Below are positions 9,000 to 17,080 of a stretch of 64,000 bases of DNA, in pieces. The notes beneath the pieces were generated by a model. The model saw only the letters and a program-made list of their open reading frames with translations, was not told the DNA's origin and did no database searches. Both the position numbers and the translations under genes were made by a program. The first letter of the stretch is position 1; each line of letters opens with the position of its first letter. The DNA comes from Streptomyces sp. NRRL F-6676 (lineage in GTDB: Bacteria; Actinomycetota; Actinomycetes; Streptomycetales; Streptomycetaceae): NCBI RefSeq assembly GCF_000725625.1, contig NZ_JOHS01000016.1, positions 62,001 through 126,000 on the forward strand. Direction: 5' to 3'.

Positions 9000-10369
9000 T
9001 GCCGCGGGGGGCGCCGGGGTCCGCGGCCACGGAGGAGCAGGAACGGGGCGGGCTGCGCACGGCGCTCGCCGGGCTCACCACCCGCGGGCGGTCCTTCCTG
9101 GCCGCCGGGGTCGCGGCCGCGATCTGCGCCTACGTCCTCGGCCAGGGCGAGCTGCTCCGGGTCGGGCTGCTGCTCGCCGTGCTGCCGCTGATCTGCGCCA
9201 CCGTGCTGTACCGCACCCGCTACCGGGTCGCGGGCAGCCGCCGGCTCTCCCCCGCGCGCGTGCCCGCCGGCAGCGAGGCCCGGGTCCATCTGCGGATGGA
9301 CAACGTCTCCCGGCTGCCCACGGGCATGTTGATGCTCCAGGACCGGGTGCCCTACGTGCTCGGGCCCCGGCCCCGGTTCGTGCTCGACCGGGTGGAGGCG
9401 GGCGGGCGGCGCGAGGTGTCCTACCGGGTCCGCTCGGATCTGCGCGGCCGCTATCCGCTGGGGCCGCTCCAGCTGCGGCTCACCGATCCGTTCGGCATGT
9501 GCGAGCTGACCCGGTCCTTCTCGACGTACGACACCCTGACCGTCGTCCCGCGCGTGGAGCCGCTGCCGCCGGTGCGGCTGGCCGGCGAGGCCACCGGGTA
9601 CGGCGACGGGCGGCAGCGCTCGCTGGCCCTGGCCGGTGACGACGATGTCATCCCGCGCGGCTACCGGCACGGCGACGATCTGCGCCGGGTGCACTGGCGT
9701 TCGACGGCCAGGTACGGCGAGCTGATGGTCCGCCGCGAGGAGCAGCCGCAGCGCGCCCGCTGCACGGTACTGCTCGACACCCGGGGCGGCGCCTACGACG
9801 GCGCCGGGCCCGACTCGGCCTTCGAGTGGGCGGTGGCGGGCGCGGCGTCCGTGCTGGTGCACATGCTGGAGCGGGGCTACTCGGTGCGGCTGCTGACCGA
9901 CACCGGCAGCTCGGTGCCGGGCGAGGGCTCCGACGGGTTCGCGGGCGCGAGCCAGGAGTCCGCGGACGCGGCCGGGCTGATGATGGACACCCTCGCGGTG
10001 ATCGACCACTCCGACGCCACGGGGCTGTCGGGCGCGTACGACGTGCTGCGGGGCGGGAACGAGGGGCTGCTGGTGGCGTTCTTCGGGGACCTCGACGAGG
10101 AGCAGGCGGCGATGGCCGCGCGGATGAGCCGGCGCGGTGGCGCGCTCGCCTTCGTCCTGGAGCCGGCCGGCTGGCTGCGGGAGGAGACCGACGTGCCCCC
10201 CGCCGGCCGGGGGAACGGCACCCGCGCGCTGCGGCTGCTGCGCGAGGCGGGCTGGACGGCGGTGCCGGTGCCGCGCGGCGCCGCGCTGGACGTGATGTGG
10301 CGCGAGGCGGACCGGCAACGCACGGGCCCGGGCGCGCTGAGCGGCGGCTACCCGGGAGGACGGCCGTGA
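8999..10369 (+). CDS. DUF58 domain membrane protein
   Basis: A 456-residue protein with two N-terminal membrane helices (roughly residues 25-75, SFLAAGVAAAICAYVLGQ and LLLAVLPLICATVLY) and a cytoplasmic DUF58 domain carrying the hallmark RGYRHGDDLRRVHWRSTARYGELMVR region. DUF58 proteins often contain a VWA-like metal site and accompany MoxR ATPases; the molecular function is unknown. The start ATG overlaps the MoxR stop. Its own stop TGA overlaps a GTG that opens the repeat ORF at 10366; in related streptomycetes I would expect the transglutaminase gene to follow directly. Confidence 0.92.
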   Translation: MPRGAPGSAATEEQERGGLRTALAGLTTRGRSFLAAGVAAAICAYVLGQGELLRVGLLLAVLPLICATVLYRTRYRVAGSRRLSPARVPAGSEARVHLRMDNVSRLPTGMLMLQDRVPYVLGPRPRFVLDRVEAGGRREVSYRVRSDLRGRYPLGPLQLRLTDPFGMCELTRSFSTYDTLTVVPRVEPLPPVRLAGEATGYGDGRQRSLALAGDDDVIPRGYRHGDDLRRVHWRSTARYGELMVRREEQPQRARCTVLLDTRGGAYDGAGPDSAFEWAVAGAASVLVHMLERGYSVRLLTDTGSSVPGEGSDGFAGASQESADAAGLMMDTLAVIDHSDATGLSGAYDVLRGGNEGLLVAFFGDLDEEQAAMAARMSRRGGALAFVLEPAGWLREETDVPPAGRGNGTRALRLLREAGWTAVPVPRGAALDVMWREADRQRTGPGALSGGYPGGRP

Positions 10370-11109
10370 GCGGCGGTGCGTCGGGAGAGGCGAGTGCGGG
10401 CGGCGGTCCGTCCGGAGCGGCGGACGTGAGCGGTGATCCGTCCGCAGGGACGGGTACGCGCGGCGGCCCGACCGGTAGGGCGGGTATGGGCGGCGGTCCG
10501 TCCGGAAGGACGGGTTTGCGCGGCGGTTGTCCGGGAGGGGCGGTCATGGACGGCGGCCCGACCGGAGGGGCGGGGAGGCGCGGCGGTCCGCCCGGAGGCG
10601 CGGGGAGGCGCGGCGGCCCGACCGGAGGCGCGGGAAGGCCCGGCGGCCCGACCGCAGCGACAGGCACGAACGGCGGTCCGTCCGGAAGGACGGGCATGCG
10701 CGGCGGCCCGACCGGAGGCGCGGGAAGGCGCGGCGGCCCGACCGGAGGCGCGGGGATGTGCGGCGGTCCGACCGCAGTGACAGGCACGAACGGCGGTCCG
10801 TCCGGAAGGACGGGTACGCGCGGCGGCCCGACCGGAAGGACGGGCACGCGCGGCGGTTGTCCGGGAGGGGCGGTCATGGACGGCGGCCCGCCCGGAGGCG
10901 CGGGGAGGCGCGGCGGCCCGACCGGTAGGGCGGGTTTGCGCGGCGGTTGTCCGGGAGGGGCGGTCGTAGACGGCGGCCCGGCTGGAGGCGCGGGAAGGCG
11001 CGGCGACCCGACCGGAGGGCGCGGCGGTCCGACCGCAGTGACAGGCACGAACGGCGGTCCGTCCGGAAGGGCGGGCATGCGCGGCGGGGTTTCGGAGGGG
11101 CGGGCATGA
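10366..11109 (+). CDS. Glycine-rich decapeptide-repeat ORF encoded by a minisatellite (coding status uncertain)
   Basis: A 247-codon frame that starts at a GTG overlapping the DUF58 stop (GTGA) and ends at a TGA overlapping the transglutaminase ATG (ATGA). The predicted product is almost entirely tandem ten-residue units close to RGGPTGGAGR, with variants NGGPSGRTGM, RGGCPGGAVM and DGGPPGGAGR; about half of all residues are Gly. It is the only plus-strand frame open from end to end: the transglutaminase frame carries in-frame TAGs and the third frame stops at 10780. Against coding: no recognisable domain, many GGA and AGG codons, and one minus-strand frame is also fully open. Collagen-like in spirit but without a strict Gly-X-Y period. 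It may be translated merely to keep ribosomes running into the next gene. Confidence 0.45.
   Translation: MSGGASGEASAGGGPSGAADVSGDPSAGTGTRGGPTGRAGMGGGPSGRTGLRGGCPGGAVMDGGPTGGAGRRGGPPGGAGRRGGPTGGAGRPGGPTAATGTNGGPSGRTGMRGGPTGGAGRRGGPTGGAGMCGGPTAVTGTNGGPSGRTGTRGGPTGRTGTRGGCPGGAVMDGGPPGGAGRRGGPTGRAGLRGGCPGGAVVDGGPAGGAGRRGDPTGGRGGPTAVTGTNGGPSGRAGMRGGVSEGRA
10397..11092 (+). repeat. Tandem array of about 23 imperfect 30-bp units
   Basis: Direct inspection shows a 30-bp unit close to CGCGGCGGCCCGACCGGAGG plus CGCGGGAAGG repeated with point changes, and higher-order blocks of several units that recur (for example GGTTGTCCGGGAGGGGCGGT at about 10525, 10855 and 10945). One unit near 11010 is shortened. 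Because 30 is a multiple of three, all frames repeat too. Confidence 0.9.
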
Positions 11110-13496
11110 GCGGGCGGGCACGGCTGGCGTTGTGCGCGGCGGTGGCGACGCTGATGGCGGCGTGCGCGCTGCTGCCGCTGGTGTCGCCGGCGACCTGGTT
11201 CTTCCAGGCGGTGTTCCTGGTGGTCGTGCAGACCGGGGTGGGCGCGCTGACCCGGCGGGTGCCGCTGGCCCGGTCGCTGACCCTGGCCTGTCAGCTCCTG
11301 GTCTCCCTGCTGCTGCTCACCCTGATCTTCGCCCGGGAGTACGCCGTCGCCGGGTTCGTGCCGGGGCCCGAGGCCTTCCGGTACTTCGGCGAGCTGCTGG
11401 ACACCGGCTCCGACCAGGTCGCCCAGTACGCCATCCCCGCGCCGCTCACCCCCGGCATCCGGCTGATGCTGGTCGGCGGCGTGGTGCTGATCGGCCTCGC
11501 GGTGGACACCCTCGCGGTCACCTTCCGCAGCGCGGCCCCGGCCGGGCTGCCGCTCCTCGCGCTGTACTCGGTGGCGGCGGGGCTGGCCGACGGCGGTGCC
11601 GCCTGGCTGTGGTTCCTGCTGGCGTCGGCCGGCTATCTGATGCTGCTGCTCGCCGAGGGCCGCGACCGGCTCTCGCAGTGGGGGCGCGTCTTCGGCGGCG
11701 GCACCCGCACCCCGGGCGGCGGCGCTCCCGGCGGCGGCACGGTGGCGCCCGTGCGCACCGGACGGCGGATCGGGGTGCTCGCCCTCGGCGTGGCCCTCGT
11801 CGTACCGCTCGCGCTGCCCGCGCTCGACGGCGGGCTGCTGGACGCCACCGGCGCCGGGGTCGGCTCCGGAACGGGCGGCGGCGGCACGATCTCGGCGGTC
11901 AACCCGCTGGTGTCGCTGCGGGACAGCCTGAACACGGACGACGACCGCCAGGTGCTGTCCTACCGCACCGACACCGAGGACACGCAGGACATGTACCTGC
12001 GGATCGTGGCCCTCGATGACTTCGACGGCACCACCTGGAAGCCGGCCCAGCGGCACATCGAGGACGTGCCCGGCACCTTCCCGAACCCCCTCGGGCTGAA
12101 GCAGGACGTCCGGCGCAGCGAGATCCGCACCCGGATAGCCGCTGCCGACGACTACGCCCAGGACTGGCTGCCGATGCCGTACCCGGCCAGCGGGGTCGAC
12201 GTCGACGGCAAGTGGCGGTTCGAGCCGGTGGGCCGCACGCTCGTCGGCGACCACGGGCAGACCACCCGGGGCGCGCGGTACACGGTGCGCAGCCTGATCG
12301 TGCAGCCGACCGCGCGGCAGCTGGCCACGGCGCCCGAGCCGCCGTCAGATCTGAAGCGCGAGTTCACCGCGGTCCCCGGCTCGCTGCCGGACGTGGTGGC
12401 GGAGAAGGCCCGCGAGGTGACCAAGGGCGCGGACAACCACTACGAGCAGGCGGTGAAGCTACAGGACTGGTTCGCGGTCAACGGCGGCTTCACCTACGAC
12501 ACCCAGGTGGAGGTCGGCAGCGGCTCCGGGGCGATCGCCCGCTTCCTCAGGGACAAGCGCGGCTTCTGCGTCCACTTCTCCTTCGCGATGGCGTCGATGG
12601 CGCGGACGCTGGGCATACCGGCCCGGGTCGCGGTCGGCTTCACGCCGGGGACGCCGCAGGCCGACGGGTCGATGTCGGTGGGGCTGCGGGACGCGCACGC
12701 GTGGCCGGAGCTGTACTTCGAGGGCGTGGGCTGGACCCGCTTCGAGCCGACCCCGAACCGGGGTTCGACGCCGGAGTACACGCAGACGCAGACCCCGACG
12801 GGTGAGAACCCCGAGGCGCCGCAGCCGTCGGCGTCCTCGTCCGCGGCCACGTCGGCCGAGCCGTCGGCGGACGAGAGCTGCTCGGCCGAGCAGAAGCGGC
12901 TACAGGCATGCCCGACCGAGTCGGCCCTGGCCGGCACCGCCGCCCACGACGACGGACCGCCCTGGTGGCAGCTTCTGGGCCTCGCGGCGCTGGCGTTGCT
13001 GGTGCTGGTCGTGCCGTTGCTGCCGATGCTGTGGCGGGTGCGGCAGCGGGCGGTGCGGCTCGGAGGGCACGGGCGGGGCGAGCGGGAGGCGGCCGGGCAC
13101 GTCCTGGCGGTGTGGCGGGAGGTCGTGGACTCCGCGTGGGACCTCGGGATCGTGCCCGACGACTCGCTGACTCCGCGGAAGGCGGCCGAGCGGATCGTGC
13201 GGCTGGGAAATCTCGAGGGGGCGGCGGCGGAGGCGATGCACCGGCTGGCCTCGGCGGTGGAGGAGATCCTGTACGCGCCGCACCCGCGGGCCGCGGGTGG
13301 GGTCGCCCAGGATGCGCGGGTCGTCGTCGGGGCGTTGCGGGAGGGTGTGGGACGGGTGGCCCGGGTGCGGGCGGGGCTCGCGCCGCGGTCGGCCCGGCGG
13401 GTGGTGTGGGCGGTGGCGGAACGGTGGGCGGCCCTGCGGGCGGCTGTTCGGAGCCGGGTGCCGTCGGTGCGGTGGCCGCGGCGGGCACAGGGCTGA
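11106..13496 (+). CDS. Transglutaminase-like membrane protein (DUF3488/TgpA type)
   Basis: A 796-residue inner-membrane protein: several N-terminal helices (about residues 8-240), an extracytoplasmic transglutaminase-like domain, a single C-terminal helix (about 620-640, QLLGLAALALLVLVVPLLPM) and a basic cytoplasmic tail (DUF4129-like). Catalytic Cys488 (RGFCVHFSFAM) and His531 (RDAHAWPELYFEG) are present, so the fold is probably active; partners and substrates in this family are not established. The ATG has GGAGGGG just upstream and overlaps the stop of the repeat ORF. The gene forms a conserved trio with MoxR and DUF58. Confidence 0.93.
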   Translation: MSGRARLALCAAVATLMAACALLPLVSPATWFFQAVFLVVVQTGVGALTRRVPLARSLTLACQLLVSLLLLTLIFAREYAVAGFVPGPEAFRYFGELLDTGSDQVAQYAIPAPLTPGIRLMLVGGVVLIGLAVDTLAVTFRSAAPAGLPLLALYSVAAGLADGGAAWLWFLLASAGYLMLLLAEGRDRLSQWGRVFGGGTRTPGGGAPGGGTVAPVRTGRRIGVLALGVALVVPLALPALDGGLLDATGAGVGSGTGGGGTISAVNPLVSLRDSLNTDDDRQVLSYRTDTEDTQDMYLRIVALDDFDGTTWKPAQRHIEDVPGTFPNPLGLKQDVRRSEIRTRIAAADDYAQDWLPMPYPASGVDVDGKWRFEPVGRTLVGDHGQTTRGARYTVRSLIVQPTARQLATAPEPPSDLKREFTAVPGSLPDVVAEKAREVTKGADNHYEQAVKLQDWFAVNGGFTYDTQVEVGSGSGAIARFLRDKRGFCVHFSFAMASMARTLGIPARVAVGFTPGTPQADGSMSVGLRDAHAWPELYFEGVGWTRFEPTPNRGSTPEYTQTQTPTGENPEAPQPSASSSAATSAEPSADESCSAEQKRLQACPTESALAGTAAHDDGPPWWQLLGLAALALLVLVVPLLPMLWRVRQRAVRLGGHGRGEREAAGHVLAVWREVVDSAWDLGIVPDDSLTPRKAAERIVRLGNLEGAAAEAMHRLASAVEEILYAPHPRAAGGVAQDARVVVGALREGVGRVARVRAGLAPRSARRVVWAVAERWAALRAAVRSRVPSVRWPRRAQG

Positions 13497-13504
13497 GGGG
13501 CGCG

Positions 13505-13675
13505 TCCGAGAGGGGTTCTCGCCCCCGCCGCCCCTACCCATTCCCGTCCCCCGGGGGCTGCGCCCCCGGACCCCCGCAAGATCGCGCCCACGCGGCGGAG
13601 CCGCAAACCAACACAGCCCCGCGCCCCTGAATCAGGGGCGCGGGGAACTGCGCGTTTGGTGTCTGTGGTGTGGTG
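13505..13675. repeat. Dispersed G+C-rich intergenic repeat with two hairpins (convergent terminator region)
   Basis: Between two convergent genes. It holds CCGGGGGC-TGC-GCCCCCGG (13551-13569) and a longer stem CCCCGCGCCCCTGA / TCAGGGGCGCGGGG (13617-13645), and the words CGGCGGAGCCGC and ACAGCCCCGCGCCCCTGA that recur at 18.7, 36.2, 47.8 and 54.0 kb. Most likely a bidirectional terminator. Confidence 0.75.
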
Positions 13676-13676
13676 C

Positions 13677-14060
13677 CTACTGGCCCTGTTCGTCGCGCCG
13701 GCGCTGCCAGCGTTGTTCGATGCGGTCCATCATGGAGCGTCGCTGCCGGATCTGGCGGCCCGGCGGGGACGCCGGCTGTTCGCCCGGCTTGGGGGCCTTC
13801 CGCCAGCCCGTCACGGCGAGCACCGCACACCCCAGCATGACCAGGAACCCGACCACACTGACCCAGATCTGCTGTGCGACCATTCCGGCCATGAGGAGCG
13901 CGATACCTACGAGGAAGCCCGCCACCGCCTGGTAGACCCGTCGCCGGGTGTACGTACGCAGCGCGCTTCCCTCGAGCGCTGTCGCGAACTTGGGATCTTC
14001 GGCGTACAGCGCTCGCTCCATCTGCTCGAGCATGCGCTGCTCGTGCTCCGAGAGCGGCAC
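13677..14060 (-). CDS. DUF3040 domain membrane protein
   Basis: A 127-residue protein beginning MPLSEHEQRMLEQMERALYA, the typical DUF3040 opening, followed by AEDPKFA, two adjacent membrane helices (about 45-90) and a basic C-terminal tail (RRSMMDRIEQRWQRRRDEQG). The homologue Rv2169c lies near the mycobacterial dcw cluster. Function unknown; a small membrane protein linked by position to envelope genes. The GTG start has GAGGAGGA seven bases upstream; the longer frame back to 14204 lacks conserved sequence. Confidence 0.9.
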   Translation of the reverse strand: MPLSEHEQRMLEQMERALYAEDPKFATALEGSALRTYTRRRVYQAVAGFLVGIALLMAGMVAQQIWVSVVGFLVMLGCAVLAVTGWRKAPKPGEQPASPPGRQIRQRRSMMDRIEQRWQRRRDEQGQ

Positions 14061-14335
14061 GGAGTCCTCCTCATCGTGCAGTCGCCGGGGCGACCGGGGG
14101 TCCCCTTCAGGATAGGCAGGGAATCGCCCCCGTGAAACCCGCCCCTCTGCGCCAATCGACCAACCGGAATCCGCCATGGCCGTCCGGCTCACTGAGGCTT
14201 CCATTCCCCAGCGGCCGCTCCGTCATGCCGGGCGGTCTCCCCCGATCATACGGCGCCGGGCACCCGTTCGGGGGGCCTGTGGCGTACTCCATCCGCCGCC
14301 GCGTCCCTGATCAGCGGCGCGTCACGGGAGGCGGC

Positions 14336-15106
14336 TCAGGCCTCGTCCGCCCCTCGCGTCTCACCGAGAACGTGGAGCTGCGTGGCCACGGAGTGGAAGG
14401 CGGCGTGCTCGGCCGCCGCGGCCTCCAGTTTGAGCAGCGCCTCCAGCGCCCCGGGCTCGGTGTCGACCAGTACCCCGGGCACGAGATCGGCGAAGACGCG
14501 CACGCCGTGCACGGCGGCCACGCGCAGCCCCGCGCCCTCGACCAGCGCGGTGAGCTGGTCGGCGGTGAAACGGTGCGGCACGGGGTCGGCCTCGCCCCAG
14601 CGGCCGTTCGGGTCGTCGAGGGCCTGCCGGGCCTCCTTGAAGTGCCCGGCGAGGGCGCGCGCGAGCACGGCACCGCCGAGACCGGCGGCGAGCAGGCTGA
14701 GCACCCCGTCGGGGCGCAGCGCGGCCACCGCGTTGCGGACGCCCTCGGCCGGATCGTCCACGTACTCCAGGACCCCGTGGCACAGCACGACGTCGTGACC
14801 GCCGCGCTCGACCACGTCGAACAGTCCGTGGGCGTCACCCTGCACGCCCCGCACCCGGTCGGCGACGCCTGCCTCGGCGGCCCGCCGCTCCAGGGCGAAC
14901 AGCGCGTTCGGGCTGGGGTCGACGACGGTGACGCGGTGGCCGAGTCGGGCGACGGGCACGGCGAAGTTGCCGCTGCCGCCCCCGGTGTCGAGCACGTCGA
15001 GCACGTCCCGGCCCGTGGCCTTCACCCGGCGGTCGAGGGCGTCCTTGAGGACCTCCCAGACCACGGCGGTACGGAGGGAGGCGCGGGGGCGCATCGGGTC
15101 CGACAC
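14336..15106 (-). CDS. Class I SAM-dependent methyltransferase
   Basis: A 256-residue Rossmann-fold methyltransferase. The SAM-binding motif LDVLDTGGGSGNFAVPVARL sits near residues 36-55, followed by VTVVDPSPNAL (acidic ribose-binding residue) and the post-motif CHGVLEYVDDPAEGVR. This looks like the SmtA/BioC-type small-molecule group, but no substrate can be assigned. The GTG start has GAGGAG ten bases upstream. It is preceded by a strong hairpin and the HEPN gene on the same strand. Confidence 0.88.
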   Translation of the reverse strand: MSDPMRPRASLRTAVVWEVLKDALDRRVKATGRDVLDVLDTGGGSGNFAVPVARLGHRVTVVDPSPNALFALERRAAEAGVADRVRGVQGDAHGLFDVVERGGHDVVLCHGVLEYVDDPAEGVRNAVAALRPDGVLSLLAAGLGGAVLARALAGHFKEARQALDDPNGRWGEADPVPHRFTADQLTALVEGAGLRVAAVHGVRVFADLVPGVLVDTEPGALEALLKLEAAAAEHAAFHSVATQLHVLGETRGADEA

Positions 15107-15204
15107 GGCAGTTGACTCCTCGGCGCGGCACCGCCGGGGGTACGGCGGAACGGGTGGGGCTGCCCTCCGCTCCCCGTGTCACCGGAACTCACCGGCTGTC
15201 ACCA

Positions 15205-15233
15205 GGGTGGAAGGCCTCAGGCGCCTTCCACCC
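15205..15233 (-). terminator. Hairpin downstream of the HEPN gene
   Basis: Perfect 11-bp inverted repeat GGGTGGAAGGC / GCCTTCCACCC with a 7-base loop, about 85 bases after the HEPN gene stop. There is no U-tract, which is common for streptomycete terminators. Confidence 0.6.
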
Positions 15234-15314
15234 TATTGCCTCCGGCGGCGTCCGAAGAGTCCCGTCCGCCCGGTGGGCACCGCCCCGCTCACCCCGCGTG
15301 GGACGCCGCCTCCC

Positions 15315-15881
15315 TCACCCCGCGTCGGGCACCTCCCGGTCGCCGCGGCCGCCGCGGTCCGTCCGGCCCGCGTCGCCGCGGGGTGCGGGCAGTACCGGCT
15401 GGAGCACCAGCATGCGTTCCACCAGCCGGACGAACATGGCCACGTCGCGTATCAGGTCGTCCGCGTCGCGGTTGCTCGCGGCGCCCCGGATGCCGGCCTC
15501 CGCACGGGCGCGCCGCTCCGCGCCGGAGGCGAACAGGGCGCTCCACTCGTCGAGTTCGGGCGCTATCTCGGGCAGCACGTCCCAGGCGCTGCGAATCCGG
15601 GCGCGGCGCCGGGGCGTCGGCTCCGGGCGGCCGCGGGCGGCGAGCACCGCGGCGGCGGTGCGCAGGGCGGCCAGATGGGCGGCGGCGTACCGCTCGTTGG
15701 ACGTCTCCAGCACGGTCGCCTCGTCGAGACCGGCGCGGGCCTGGGCGAGCAGGTCGAGCGCGGCGGGCGGGGCGGTGGTCCGGCGGAGCACGGGGTGCAC
15801 GTCGGCGGCCGGGCCGGTCGGTGAGGGGGCAGGGCCGGCCGTGCGGCGCCGCCGGGCGGCGCCCGCCTCGTGGTGGGCCAT
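15315..15881 (-). CDS. SAV_6107-family HEPN domain protein
   Basis: A 188-residue, mostly helical protein resembling the SAV_6107 HEPN family conserved in streptomycetes. The core runs from about residue 35 (ALDLLAQARAGLDEATVL) to 165, with the helix-rich NERYAAAHLAALRTAAAVLA segment and DVAMFVRLVERMLVLQPVL; the ends are basic and Pro-rich. I do not see the R-x4-6-H ribonuclease motif of toxic HEPN proteins, nor a neighbouring nucleotidyltransferase, so a toxin role is not supported. ATG start with AGGAGG seven bases upstream. Divergent from the tetR-like gene. Confidence 0.82.
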   Translation of the reverse strand: MAHHEAGAARRRRTAGPAPSPTGPAADVHPVLRRTTAPPAALDLLAQARAGLDEATVLETSNERYAAAHLAALRTAAAVLAARGRPEPTPRRRARIRSAWDVLPEIAPELDEWSALFASGAERRARAEAGIRGAASNRDADDLIRDVAMFVRLVERMLVLQPVLPAPRGDAGRTDRGGRGDREVPDAG

Positions 15882-16026
15882 GACGAACCTCCTGTCGTCT
15901 TCTCGACGGCACTGTGGCCGTATGCGCCCATAGTGGGGTATGGCACTGACAATCCGTTCCGACCTGCGCTTTTGCCTCGCTCACACGTTCGGGGAGAGGT
16001 CCGGGCGGGGGTTTCGCAAGGTTGCT

Positions 16027-16674
16027 GTGAGAATCAGGGGCATGGTCGAAACCAGCAGCGTCACGCGGGGCGTCACGAGCCGCCGTGAGGCCACCCGGCA
16101 GAAGCTCTACGAGGCGGCCGTCACCCTCATCGCGGAGCAGGGGTTCTCCGCCACCACGGTGGACGAGATCGCCGAGCGCGCCGGGGTCGCCAAGGGCACG
16201 GTGTACTACAACTTCGCGAGCAAGTCGGTGCTCTTCGAGGAGCTGCTGCGGCACGGCGTGGGACTGCTGACCGTCTCGCTGCGGGAGGCGGCCGAGCGCA
16301 CCGGCCGCGCAGGCGGCTGCACGGTGGACGCGCTGGACGCGATGGTCCGCGCCGGACTGGAGTTCATCGCCCGCTACCCGGCCTTCACCCAGCTGTACGT
16401 GGCCGAGCTGTGGCGCACCAACCGGGCCTGGCAGCCGACCCTGACGGTGGTGCGGCAGCAGGTCGTCGCGGTCATCGAGGACGTGCTGCGGGCGGGGGTG
16501 GCGCGGGGCGAGCTGAGCGGTGAGATCGACGTGTCGCTGACGGCGGCGGCCCTGGTCGGCATGGTGCTGGTGGCGGCGCTCGACTGGCAGTCCTTCCAGC
16601 CGGAGCGCTCCCTGGACGACGTCCACGCGGCGTTGTCACGGCTGTTGCAGGGCCGGGTGGGCGGACGCGGCTGA
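16027..16674 (+). CDS. TetR/AcrR-family transcriptional regulator
   Basis: A 215-residue repressor. The N-terminal TetR helix-turn-helix is clear: RREATRQKLYEAAVTLIAEQ, then FSATTVDEIAERAGVAKGTVYYNFASKSVLFEELL, at about residues 22-75. The ligand-binding half is helical (AMVRAGLEFIARYPAFTQLYVAELWR) and probably dimerises. The GTG start is preferred for AAGG five bases upstream; an ATG at 16042 would remove five residues and is also plausible, while one at 15940 would add a poorly conserved 29. Targets are unknown; the divergent HEPN gene is a candidate because they share the 145-bp promoter region. Confidence 0.9.
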   Translation: MRIRGMVETSSVTRGVTSRREATRQKLYEAAVTLIAEQGFSATTVDEIAERAGVAKGTVYYNFASKSVLFEELLRHGVGLLTVSLREAAERTGRAGGCTVDALDAMVRAGLEFIARYPAFTQLYVAELWRTNRAWQPTLTVVRQQVVAVIEDVLRAGVARGELSGEIDVSLTAAALVGMVLVAALDWQSFQPERSLDDVHAALSRLLQGRVGGRG

Positions 16675-16709
16675 CGCGTGTGCGGCACGCGTGTGCCCCA
16701 CGCGCGCGT

Positions 16710-16783
16710 GGGGCGCGTCAAGCGCCGGTCCGGGCCGGCCGCGTCCCCCGCGGGCCGGTCCGGACCGGCGCTTGACGCGCCCC
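16710..16783 (+). terminator. Long inverted repeat after the TetR gene
   Basis: Two 30-base arms (16710-16739 and 16754-16783) pair at 29 of 30 positions around a 14-base loop. Each arm contains GCGTCAAGCGCCGGTCC or its complement, a word resembling a repeat common in streptomycete intergenic regions. It starts 36 bases after the tetR stop, so it probably acts as a terminator. Confidence 0.7.
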
Positions 16784-17080
16784 CCGTTTTCCCCGTGATC
16801 CCCGTACTCCCCCGAGCCCCGGGATCCCCCGTGCCTCGCTCCCGCCGACGGATCGGCGGAAGGAGCGGCCGGGGCCGGGCTCCGTTCCGCCGCCCCGTGT
16901 CGGCGGTACCGGAGCCGCGCCCCCTTCCGTGCCTCCACTCTCCCGTCCGCGCCCGTCGGAGCCCATCCGTGCGGCTACTCATCTCCGTGGCTGGGTACGG
17001 GTACTCAGTGCTGCGCATCCGTCCCCAGGGCCGGTGGCCCCCGGGACGGATTGTCGGTGGTGGCCGATACAGTCCCTGAC
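16784..17080 (+). other. Intergenic region with a candidate MacR box (16992-17007) and leaderless promoter
   Basis: No gene seen. It contains TGGGTACGGGTACTCA at 16992-17007, one mismatch from the inverted repeat TGAGTACnnGTACTCA that I recall as the MacR operator, 74 bases before the next start codon. TACAGT at 17068-17073 lies 7 bases before that ATG and would be its -10 element. Confidence 0.55.

Noticed and set aside
10397-11092. Tandem array considered as a CRISPR or integron array
   Set aside because: Units are contiguous 30-mers without spacers, and no cas or integrase gene is near.
13677-14204. Longer DUF3040 start at 14204
   Set aside because: The extra 48 residues are unlike family members, and the GTG at 14060 has a strong ribosome site and the conserved opening.
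15315-15881. HEPN protein as a toxin of a toxin-antitoxin pair
   Set aside because: No R-x4-6-H active-site motif and no antitoxin-like small gene beside it.
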